Below are positions 17,502-26,900 of a DNA stretch of 47,873 nucleotides, one piece after another. Position 1 is the stretch's first letter. The number at the start of each line of letters is the position of its first letter. The stretch is from Chloroflexi bacterium HGW-Chloroflexi-10. Its GTDB lineage: Bacteria; Chloroflexota; Anaerolineae; Anaerolineales; Anaerolineaceae. The stretch lies in assembly GCA_002840755.1 (NCBI GenBank), contig PHBZ01000041.1, positions 1 to 47,873 of the forward strand. The letters run 5' to 3'. Made by a program: the position numbers and the translations under genes. Below the pieces are notes generated by a model that was given only the letters and a program-made list of their open reading frames with translations, did not search any database and was not told the DNA's origin.

Positions 17502-20500
17502 GGAAAACTCACTGCCCCATTCTTAACTGCAATTATATCCATGAACTTCTCGACGACCAAGGGATCAAAATGGGTGCCGCTATTAACCTTAAAGTATTGC
17601 AGTATATCCGTTTCAGACCAGGCATCAGGACGATACGGCCTCGAGTTAGAAAGCGCATCCCAAACATCCACCAGAGCAAATATGCGCGCCGCCAATGGAA
17701 TTTCTGTTCCTTTTAAGCCGCGTGGGTAACCGCTGCCATCCCATTTTTCGTGATGGCAATAGGGGATGTCAATAGCAGGTCGTAAATAAGGAATTCCATT
17801 CAGCAACTGGTACGCAAATTCTGGATGTTTGCGCATGATGATCCACTCATCCGCCGATAATTTTCCCGGCTTCAACAACAAATTATCTGATATACCCATT
17901 TTCCCGATATCGTGCAGCAACGCCCCACGTCGTAAATGAATCATTTCATCTTGCTTAAGCCCAAACGCTTCGCCTAACAGCATGGTAATTTCTACTACAC
18001 GCTGACTATGCCCGGCTGTTTCCCGTTCACGAAGTTCCAACGCACGCGACCAACCTTCCAGTGTAGCATCATAAGCAATCTCAAGGTCTTCTTTGGCTTT
18101 TTTCATGCCAGCAAATAATTCCATGCGGTCTATCGCAATAGCCACTTGCAAACCTAAAGAGGCTACAAATGAGCGCCAATCCATATCAATATCCATGTTT
18201 TTGGAAGTAAAAATCTGTAAGACCCCTTTAAGCTGATCACCGATCAATAAGGGAACAACCATACAGACTGAATAATAAGGCTTGCAGTTTTCACAATTTC
18301 GGTCTACAACCTGGTCCAAATTATCTTCAATGATCAATTTTTGGTTATGCATTACATCGTTAATACAATTTCTATTTTTTGTTTTTGCAAAATTGGCTGC
18401 CAATTCTGTGGGAAAATTGGCATTGGTGATCAGTTTCAGATTCTGACTGTTGTTTTCCAGCAGATACACCACAGCCGCCTGAATTGGCGCGAGGGTAATA
18501 ATTTGCCTCAGTATCGTGGCGATTACCTGTTCAATTGTTTCATGATTGGTCATGGCCCGGTCAATTTGGTGCAATAGTTGAAGTTCCTGCACATGAAGTT
18601 TCGTTTGTCGCAGGCTTTCACTCAATGCCAGCTCTGTTTTCTGTTTTTCTGCAATAAAACGCGCCTGTTGAATATTCTGATACGCACGGATCGATAACTC
18701 ATTTGAAAGCAAGTAGACCATTTGCGCTATCGTCTCAAATTGCTCCAATGGCATAACCGGAACATTATCCAGTGCTTCTTTAAATAGCTGGGCGTCGGCA
18801 CCAATTCTTTGAGCATACGCCAGTATATTTTTTTCATCCTGACCTTCACTGCGGATTTGACCGATAAGCCAATTAGCAATGTGCTTTCCACCAACAGTGA
18901 TACTAGCACCGGCATCCCACAAACCACCACTTAAACAAGGCTGGATCAGCGGGCCATGCGGGTTTTGTTGGCCAATATATGCATCAGATAAATAACAATT
19001 TTTTAAACCGATATCTGTTTTCCGAATGATATCTTTGCATAGAGAACAAAAATTAGATGGCTGTGTTATTGGTGTTCCATCCGGCCTGGTAATAACAGAA
19101 GCTACCCCGGTCGATTTGGCAAACAGATCCTGTAATTTCTGCAGTTCTTCCAGATTAAACAAATCCGTTAAATCTACTGGCAAATCCTGATCAAAGGGTT
19201 GGGTTAGCGCATAAATGCGCTGCTGCAATGCCTGTTGGGTCCTTTTTTGCTCACTGATATCAGTTACTAATGCAAATTGTCCCAGGTATTCATTTGAATC
19301 GGATAAATTAGCACCTACACTGACTATTGCCCAAATTATGGATCCGTTTTTGTGAAGATATTTCCTTTCGTAGCGGCCAGATCTTCCTTGTTTCCGAAAG
19401 GATAGTTCACGGTAAAAATCTTCTTCTTCACCTGCAAAGAAAAATTCTATAACCGGCCTGTGAAACATCTCTTCCTGGGTATAACCCAGCATTTCGGCCA
19501 TTCTTTGATTGACCTGGGTGATATGGTGGTTGGCATCCAACTGCAAAAAACCCTCGTTGGCCGTTTCGATAATAGACCGGTAGCGGGTTTCACTTAACAA
19601 TATGGCTGCTTCCATCTTGTGACGATCGGTGATATCCGAACAGATAACGGCAAATTGTTTAGGCGCCGGGCAATAGGCATTCACTTCAAAATATTTTCCC
19701 AGACTGGCAACATAATCTTCAAAGTTTAGCGGCTCTCCGCTCAAGGCAACACGGCCATACTTCTCGATCCAGGAAGGCTCTACTCCCGGTAATATTTCCA
19801 AAACCGTCTTTCCAAGGATCTCACGTGAAAATCCGGTCTGTTTGAGGTAGCTTTCATTTACATCCAAAAAACGGTAATCAATCACTTTACCCTGGTCGTC
19901 CTGAATGATTTCATGTAAAGCCAAGCCTTGTTCCATAGTCGCAATCAAATTGCGATAACGGTCTTCGCTTTCCCGCAAAGCAGTTTGGGAAGTCTTCTGC
20001 ACAAAAATATTACTGGCCGTAAAAAGTATCCCTACAGCTTTACCTCCCCTAAGAATGGGAGAGGAACTGGCCTGCAGCGGGATGCGGCTGCCATTCGCCA
20101 GATATACATCAATTTCGTACTTTATCCGGCTTACCTCACCTTGTGTTCGCCGATCTCTATTCTGAATCAGCAAATCAAATTGATCATCAGGAATAAACAT
20201 TGCCAAATTGGAACTTAAAATTTGTTCCATGGAATATCCGGAAAATTCCACAAAGGCCGGGTTTGCATACAAAATTCTACCTTCAAAATCATGTAAAACG
20301 ATATATTCCTGGGTAGTTTCAATTAATAAGCCATAAATGGTACGCAATTCCTGCAAGGAAATTTCCGCTTCCTCACGCGATTGCATCGCCTGCCATAATC
20401 GTTCTGCTCGCCCGATAGCGGAAATAATCCTGCTTAAGTCGTCTTCCTGCTTTAGACAATAATCCAAAACCCCATGATCCAATAACTCAATAGCAGTATC

Positions 20501-20764
20501 TTCATTTTCTGCAGGAACCAATAAAAACACTGGCACCTGGTTTTTACGCTCAAATAACAGACTTAAAGGATCCATCCCCAGTTTGATTAAATCCAAATCA
20601 ATTAAAGAGAAGGGACGAACTGCTGTTTCCATTAATTCCTGGAAAGAGATCAGTTCGTGAACAAGAGAATACTCAAGGCCCAATTTTTGAAACTGTAATT
20701 TTAGCTGCGACACTACAGTAGCGTCTTGTGAAAAAATTACATATTGGTAATGGTTATTTTTCAA
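17498..20764 (-). CDS. Multi-PAS, PocR, GAF HD-GYP cyclic-di-GMP phosphodiesterase
   Basis: 1088 aa, cytoplasmic. Order: a receiver-like N-terminal domain (about 1-120, acidic pocket poorly conserved), three PAS domains (about 145-265, 275-390 and 395-515) and a PocR sensory domain (about 535-700, with C..C and a NCY stretch). A GAF domain (about 745-890) and an HD-GYP domain (about 910-1085) follow. HD-GYP catalytic text is intact: HDIGK at 951-955 and HHEKWDGSGYP at 1004-1014. The start is TTG at 20764 preceded by AAAAGGA; there is no alternative ATG nearby. PocR domains bind small ligands such as hydrocarbon derivatives or diols, so it probably integrates redox or metabolite signals. It forms an operon with the diguanylate cyclase. 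Confidence 0.92.
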   Translation of the reverse strand: MKNNHYQYVIFSQDATVVSQLKLQFQKLGLEYSLVHELISFQELMETAVRPFSLIDLDLIKLGMDPLSLLFERKNQVPVFLLVPAENEDTAIELLDHGVLDYCLKQEDDLSRIISAIGRAERLWQAMQSREEAEISLQELRTIYGLLIETTQEYIVLHDFEGRILYANPAFVEFSGYSMEQILSSNLAMFIPDDQFDLLIQNRDRRTQGEVSRIKYEIDVYLANGSRIPLQASSSPILRGGKAVGILFTASNIFVQKTSQTALRESEDRYRNLIATMEQGLALHEIIQDDQGKVIDYRFLDVNESYLKQTGFSREILGKTVLEILPGVEPSWIEKYGRVALSGEPLNFEDYVASLGKYFEVNAYCPAPKQFAVICSDITDRHKMEAAILLSETRYRSIIETANEGFLQLDANHHITQVNQRMAEMLGYTQEEMFHRPVIEFFFAGEEEDFYRELSFRKQGRSGRYERKYLHKNGSIIWAIVSVGANLSDSNEYLGQFALVTDISEQKRTQQALQQRIYALTQPFDQDLPVDLTDLFNLEELQKLQDLFAKSTGVASVITRPDGTPITQPSNFCSLCKDIIRKTDIGLKNCYLSDAYIGQQNPHGPLIQPCLSGGLWDAGASITVGGKHIANWLIGQIRSEGQDEKNILAYAQRIGADAQLFKEALDNVPVMPLEQFETIAQMVYLLSNELSIRAYQNIQQARFIAEKQKTELALSESLRQTKLHVQELQLLHQIDRAMTNHETIEQVIATILRQIITLAPIQAAVVYLLENNSQNLKLITNANFPTELAANFAKTKNRNCINDVMHNQKLIIEDNLDQVVDRNCENCKPYYSVCMVVPLLIGDQLKGVLQIFTSKNMDIDMDWRSFVASLGLQVAIAIDRMELFAGMKKAKEDLEIAYDATLEGWSRALELRERETAGHSQRVVEITMLLGEAFGLKQDEMIHLRRGALLHDIGKMGISDNLLLKPGKLSADEWIIMRKHPEFAYQLLNGIPYLRPAIDIPYCHHEKWDGSGYPRGLKGTEIPLAARIFALVDVWDALSNSRPYRPDAWSETDILQYFKVNSGTHFDPLVVEKFMDIIAVKNGAVSFP

Positions 20765-21104
20765 TGGATCCTTTTATTACAAAGTGTTTTCTTTCATAAT
20801 AACCCAAATGAAGATAGCTGAGAATATAATTTATGTAAATAATGACTAAATATTTTCATCAATAAATAAATTGCCTGCCCCCTTTTCTCAAACCGTTTCA
20901 ACCCTATCCAAGCAAAATTATAGTTACCAATACTTATGCATTCGCTTAAATTTTCCACCTAACTACAGTAGAATAAATGAGATAAATTTATTTCACAGAC
21001 TTACCAAAACACATAAATTCAACAATATTCGGTAGAGGGTATACCAATTTGTTGGCAAAGATTCAATACGGTTGAATGATTCATCTGTAGAACCAGGCAT
21101 AAAA
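20765..21104. other. AT-rich divergent intergenic region
   Basis: 340 nt between the HD-GYP gene (minus) and the GGDEF-EAL gene (plus). It must hold both promoters. I find no clear -35/-10 pair, no cyclic-di-GMP riboswitch text and no strong hairpin. The plus frame is open back to a TTG at 21072. Confidence 0.6.
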
Positions 21105-23156
21105 ATGAAATTAATGAAGTCAAAGAATGGATTCTCTACAATACTATTTTTTTTACTCAATTTAACGCCGGCTCCAGTCACCAGCCTACAGGATGACCCA
21201 CTTTCTTATTGGCGTGAGCGCATTTCACAGGTTGTTTCCAGCAGTTTAATCGTTTTTGGTGGAATTATTTTGATCCCAATCATTTTTGGGTTAGCCAGCG
21301 AAGAATTATGGTTCGTTATCGCCATAGACATTGCGATTTTTTTCATAGGGCTGTTTGTCAGTTTTAGCCGTAAAGTATCCTTTCTCCAGCGCCAAATTGC
21401 CCAGTTCAGCCTGATCTATATCATTGCTATTGTATTGCAGCTTTCAATTCCAAATTCTGGTGCGGCCTTCCCGTGGTTGTTTGCTATTGGGATACTGGCT
21501 GGCGCACAAATGGGAAAAACAGCTGCTTTGAATGCACTGGTTGCCAACACCCTTTTTTTTGTAGTGCTGGGAATTTTTCTGGCCAGCGGTATGCTCAGCC
21601 ATACAGGTATGGCTGAGGTGTCTTTATTAACCTGGAGTTTAACCGCGATTAATTTTTTGGCTCTCAATGCCGGTGCTTCATTTGCCCTGGCTGTATTGCT
21701 TGAAGGCATCTCTATCTCAATTCAAAATGAAAAGATAGCTCAGAATTTGCTGCAAATTGAACAGGAACGCCTAGTATCCGCCAACGATCATTTACACCAA
21801 GAAATCGGTGAGCGAGAAGAAATGGCGGAACAACTCAGACAAATTGCCACCCATGATGCGCTTACCCAATTACCCAACCGATTTCTATTTACAGACCGGT
21901 TAGATCACGCGATTGACCTGGCCAAGCGATCCAACACACTACTGGCTGTAATGTTTTTGGATCTGGATAATTTCAAAGCGGTTAATGACGCCTTAAATCA
22001 TCAACAAGGCGACAACTTACTGAATGAAGTTGCACAAAGGTTACTGGCCTGTATTCGCAGTAGTGATACTGTTGCCCGGCTGGGTGGTGATGAATTTGCC
22101 ATTCTTTACGAGAACATTCATGAAATTGGACATATTCACCAGATGGTCAAAAAAATCCAGGACACGCTGCTTGAGCCTTTTAGCATCCTCGAAAAAGAAT
22201 TTTTCGTGTCTACTTCCATCGGAATCAGCCTTTTCCCTGGCAACGGAGAGGACGCGAATTCTCTCTTGCTCAACGCAGACATGGCTATGTACTACGCTAA
22301 GAAAAATGGTAAAAACACCTATCAATTTTATTTTGATGATCTGGAAAAACAAAGCCTTATGCGATTGGAGATTATTGCTGATTTGCGTCTGGCGCTGGAG
22401 AAAAATGAACTCGTTCTGTATTATCAACCTATATACGATGTAACCAAGCGGAAAGTGTTGGGAGCCGAAGTCTTGTTACGCTGGAATTGCGCCAAGTTTG
22501 GGTTATTGCTGCCGGCTGATTTTTTACCCATTGCAGAGGAAATTGGATTAATTCACCTGTTCGATGAGTGGGTCCTTGCGATAATATGCCGCCAGCTCAA
22601 GGCATGGGAAAATACCGATCTTAAAAAACAGCGTTTGTGGATGAATTTATCCGAAAAACAACTGCTGCATCCCGAATTTATTGATACAGTTGAACGTTAT
22701 CTGCAAGAAACAGGGATAAATCCCCAGCTGTTGGAGTTCGAAATCTCTGAAACAACCCTGATCAATGAACAAAAAAATATTGAAGGAACCCTACGGAGGC
22801 TTAAAAAGCTCGGCGTGCACCTGGCAATTGATCATTTTGGCAGTAAATATGCCGCCATTAAAAACCTGCCACAACTCAATTTTGACACTTTAAAAATTGA
22901 TCGTAGTTTTATGGATGATATTTTTACCGACCCGGTAAAACAAATAACATTAAACGGAGCCATTCAAATTTCCCAGCGTCTGCGTATGGATATCATTATT
23001 GAAGGCGTTGAATCTATCGAACAAATTAAATATATCCAAAAACTTGGGAATTTCCCGCTGCAAGGTTGGGCAATAGCCCCGGCCATGCCATTAAATGAAT
23101 ATGAGGATTACGCATCTAAAATCCTACTTTCTGTAGATCCCAGCCAACTTAATTAA
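21105..23156 (+). CDS. Membrane GGDEF-EAL protein with degenerate EAL domain
   Basis: 683 aa from the ATG at 21105; an in-frame TTG at 21072 would add 11 residues. Six or so TM helices (about 35-210) form a sensory membrane domain, then a coiled coil. The GGDEF domain (about 240-405) has an intact GGDEF at 327-331 and an I-site RSSD just before it, so cyclase activity is likely. In the EAL domain (about 425-675) the signature is EVL (455-457). The normal DDFG metal-binding pair is IDHFG (D576, H577), and the end reads GWAIAPAMP. Loss of the second aspartate suggests a weak or inactive phosphodiesterase serving as a binding or regulatory module. Confidence 0.9.
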   Translation: MKLMKSKNGFSTILFFLLNLTPAPVTSLQDDPLSYWRERISQVVSSSLIVFGGIILIPIIFGLASEELWFVIAIDIAIFFIGLFVSFSRKVSFLQRQIAQFSLIYIIAIVLQLSIPNSGAAFPWLFAIGILAGAQMGKTAALNALVANTLFFVVLGIFLASGMLSHTGMAEVSLLTWSLTAINFLALNAGASFALAVLLEGISISIQNEKIAQNLLQIEQERLVSANDHLHQEIGEREEMAEQLRQIATHDALTQLPNRFLFTDRLDHAIDLAKRSNTLLAVMFLDLDNFKAVNDALNHQQGDNLLNEVAQRLLACIRSSDTVARLGGDEFAILYENIHEIGHIHQMVKKIQDTLLEPFSILEKEFFVSTSIGISLFPGNGEDANSLLLNADMAMYYAKKNGKNTYQFYFDDLEKQSLMRLEIIADLRLALEKNELVLYYQPIYDVTKRKVLGAEVLLRWNCAKFGLLLPADFLPIAEEIGLIHLFDEWVLAIICRQLKAWENTDLKKQRLWMNLSEKQLLHPEFIDTVERYLQETGINPQLLEFEISETTLINEQKNIEGTLRRLKKLGVHLAIDHFGSKYAAIKNLPQLNFDTLKIDRSFMDDIFTDPVKQITLNGAIQISQRLRMDIIIEGVESIEQIKYIQKLGNFPLQGWAIAPAMPLNEYEDYASKILLSVDPSQLN

Positions 23157-23164
23157 AAGTAAGA

Positions 23165-23644
23165 CTATCCTCGTATGCTGCCTGGTTTTCGTCCGTCTTT
23201 TCTTTTCGCTTTTATCGATCGATGGAAAACAGTAACCATGGTTTTTTCACGGTGCATTTCTGGGCGCTGGAAATTAAAACGGGGTAATTGTTGAAAAAGT
23301 GCTGGTAAGCCCCATACCGCGCGAGCATGGTTGCAGCGCTGTATTTCCTCATTAATGATGTTATACAAACCATCTTCCCATTGCACACCAAAATCCCGGC
23401 AGGGAGATGGGCGTTTCTCGTAGATCGCACAAGATGTTTTTTGCCCAATATGCCCCATCAAAGCGATACAGCGGCTCTTCTTTTGGTTTGTACCACGCAT
23501 ACTTACAAAAAATGGGGTTACATCTTCGGTCATTTCCGGCGGTACAACTCCTCCCTGTTCAGTATCCGCTTCGGACCAATGAAAAGAGACCCGAAAATGG
23601 GCACAACAGGCACCGCAGGTAAGACATGGATTTTCGTTAAACAT
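23165..23644 (-). CDS. YkgJ-family cysteine-cluster protein
   Basis: 159 aa. The Fe/Zn-chelating cysteine cluster is spread along the first two thirds: PCLTCGACCAHFRVSF at the start, then SRCIAL, SCAIYEKRPSPCRDF and later RCNHAR. The spacing C..C..CC...C...C....C is that of the YkgJ (CxxCxxCC) family, whose members probably bind an iron-sulfur cluster or zinc. Function is not established. It converges on the GGDEF-EAL gene with an 8-nt gap. Confidence 0.85.
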   Translation of the reverse strand: MFNENPCLTCGACCAHFRVSFHWSEADTEQGGVVPPEMTEDVTPFFVSMRGTNQKKSRCIALMGHIGQKTSCAIYEKRPSPCRDFGVQWEDGLYNIINEEIQRCNHARAVWGLPALFQQLPRFNFQRPEMHREKTMVTVFHRSIKAKRKDGRKPGSIRG

Positions 23645-23949
23645 TAGAATTCATTATAAGGTGCTCAGCTTCATTAAGCGAGGAGCAAAATATTTGTGAT
23701 GAAATTGTTATCATTTCGTTATAACGATCTGGACTGAAATCATATAAAATCAAAATGAAGATCAAAGTAACTTGTTTCAAGAGTATTGCCTTTCCGAATA
23801 TTTTGAAAAACTGTTTTTCCTTAAGATTAGAGCCCCTGATTTTAATATTGTTTTTGAATAGATAAATTGACTTACGATTGAATAGCCAAAGGCTTTTATT
23901 ACTTCCATTTAGAACAATGGTCATTTGAAAAGATAAGGACGGCAATTTT
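23645..23949. other. AT-rich divergent intergenic region
   Basis: 305 nt between the YkgJ gene (minus) and the nine-GAF kinase (plus). The only symmetric element seen is the 12-bp palindrome TCGTTATAACGA (23716-23727), a possible operator. No convincing promoter pair or RNA structure was found. Confidence 0.5.
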
Positions 23950-26900
23950 ATGCCAGAACAAGCGGTAAACAAATTGACACACAAAATTGAGCTCATAACG
24001 GATAATCACCAACGCCTTCTTTTGGAAGCGAGTAAAGTGATTGCTGAAGCAGATAGTCTTAACGAAGGTTTGAAATTACTGACCGAAAAAACAATTCATT
24101 ACATAGAGACAACCTTTTGCTGTTTTTTATTACTCAACCCTGAAACAAATCAATTTCAATTAATCGCGTCAAGTTCTACAAACCGTGCAGTCCAATTCGT
24201 TTGGGAACCCACACCCCTCAGGCATTGCCTGCCACATTGTTCCGCGGAGATTTGGTCAATTATTGAAGAAGGATCTCCTGTAATTTGCCATAGTGGTGAA
24301 CAAAACAAATGCCTATTAGATTGTTTTCAATGCACCATCAACATTCCAAAACAACTGGAAACAGCTTTGGTTGTCCCGTTAAAAGTAGGTAACCGCGCCC
24401 TGGGCATTTTTATTATGGGCGAAATGCGCACCTGGAATCGCAAACCATTTACCAATAATGAGATCAACCTGGCGAGCACATTAGCAAACCAGGTTGCCAC
24501 TTTAATCGAAAAAATTAGATTATACGAATTATCCATCAATCGGCTCAATCAAATTGACCAACGCAATCAACTGCTTTTCGCCCTTGATGAGGCTTCCAGA
24601 CAAATTCGAGCCGTAGAACACGCATCCAAACTACCCCACGAAATCAGCGGCAATGCTGTTCGCCTGGTTAGCCGCAGAACTGGTTGTTATCTGCTGTATC
24701 ATGAGTCCTTAAAACAATTCGAAGTAACCGCTGTAACGAACCTATCTGACAAATTAATCAATACCCGGATTGATTCTCAAACGAGTTGGTTAAACAAGAT
24801 GTGCCAGAATGGTGTGGCAACCTGTATCCCTGATGAAAATTCAGTCGAATGCAGCGATGCTTTTATCAAAAAAAATCATTTTAGTTCCGGTATTGCAGTT
24901 CCAATCAAGAATTCAGGTGAATTGGAAGCCGTCATTCTGGTTGGAAATGAAACCAAGCCGCCATTCAAGAAGGATGAAATAGATGTTCTGGAACGGTTTG
25001 CTGCCCAGGCCACACTGGCGTTACAAACATCCAAGCTTATTAATCGTGAACAACGGATATATGAACAATTTTCCGTGTTAAAGCGCATCAGTGAATACAT
25101 TCAACAATCCAATGATTTGGAGAAAATTCTGCATGTTGTTTTAACAGGGGTAACCGCCGGTTATGGTTTAGGATTCAATCGTGCTATCCTTTTCTTAAGG
25201 GATGAGGAAAATAACCAATTAATCGGAAAACTGGGTATTGGTCATAAATCTAAAAAAGAAGCCGAGGACGATTGGCGAAAACATCACAAAAACCGATTAG
25301 AGGGTTTTGAAGAATATCTCTCCTGGTTAGATAAAGGCAAGTTGTCACCAAGCACTATTCAGGAAAAAATAATAAAATTAAGAATCCCTATTCTTGAGAA
25401 TGGCGAAGACGCGTTTTCCAATGTTATCCTTCATCAACGCAGTAAGCGAATAGATGAAAACGAGTTTTCATTATTACCCCAAGAATTTATTAAGGCTTTC
25501 CACTCAGTTTCCACAACAATCATTGTGCCTCTGGTAGCACATAAGCATGCTATTGGACTACTCGTGGTTGATAATAAATTCACGCATACGCCAATACCAG
25601 ACGTAACCATCAATACCCTGCACACATTTGCCAATACAGCGGCCATCGCATTTGAACGAACCAAACATATTCAAAAAATTGAAGGCGAATCGCATGACAG
25701 AAATGTACTTTTGCGGATTTCAAGGGACTTAAGTACAAAAAAAGAAATTGACCAGGTTCTTTCCACCCTGTTGGAAGGCGGCATTCAACTGCTAAAAGTT
25801 GAAATGGCCGTAGCTCATTTAATTAATGAGAATACCGGTGAATACAGTTCCTATTATGCTCCTTCGGAATTAAAAGAGCTTTTTGTCCAGCCACGCAAAG
25901 AATTTGGCTTAACATCCATCATCATTCGGAATAATGAACCATTGATTATTCCGGACACTTCTAAAAACAATCAGGTAAATCCAGATTCCATGGAATTAGG
26001 CATCCAATCCATGGTGGGGTTCCCATTACAAGTTCGCGGAAAAATTATCGGTGTTCTATTTTTTAACAGCCGCAGAATGCAGTATTTCCAAGAACGAGAA
26101 CTGGAATTAATTTCATTGCTAATCGCTCAAGGCGCTGTTGCAATGGAAAATGCACGTGCTTTTCAAAACCTGGAACAAAATGCCGTATTACGCAACGCTC
26201 TTGTACAAATCAGCCAGGACTTAGCCGAAAACCAAAATTCAGATTCGCAATTGGAAATCATCTGGCAGTTTGTTAAACAACATCTACATGCTCCCATGTT
26301 TTACATTGGTTTTTCGAATGCGGACAACAATGAAATTCATTACAAAATTGCCTATGATGCATACAAGAAGCTGTCACCTTTTTCACAAAAGATTAATCAG
26401 CAAGAATCCCTGGGGGCAGCTGGATATGTGTTAACAACTGGAAAAATGCTGCAATGGCACACCAAAGAAGAAAAAGACGCCCTTGTTTCAAATCAAAAGA
26501 TCCATCTCAGAATCAAAGGCGATGAATGCAGCAGCAGTATCATTTGTCCGCTTCAGGTAGGAAAAGAAATAAACGGTGTAATTGCAATGCAACATCACGC
26601 TGCTCACGCATGGGAAGAGGTTGAATTAGCCGCTTTTCAGACTTTAGCTCAATTGGTAGCAGTCTCAATGAAAAACAGTAATCTGATGTCTGAAATTAAC
26701 GAGGGAAAATCACGTCTGGAGGCTGCTTACTCGGCCAGCCAGGATATTACAACCAATCAGGATCCGGATCAGACCCTGAAAGATATTGTTCAACGGGTAT
26801 GCAATGTAATGGATGCCTGGCGTGCAAAAGTTATCCTGATAGACCAGGCAGGCAACCCCCAAAACATTGCCAGCTATGGCTATGCTGAAGAGGCGGAACG

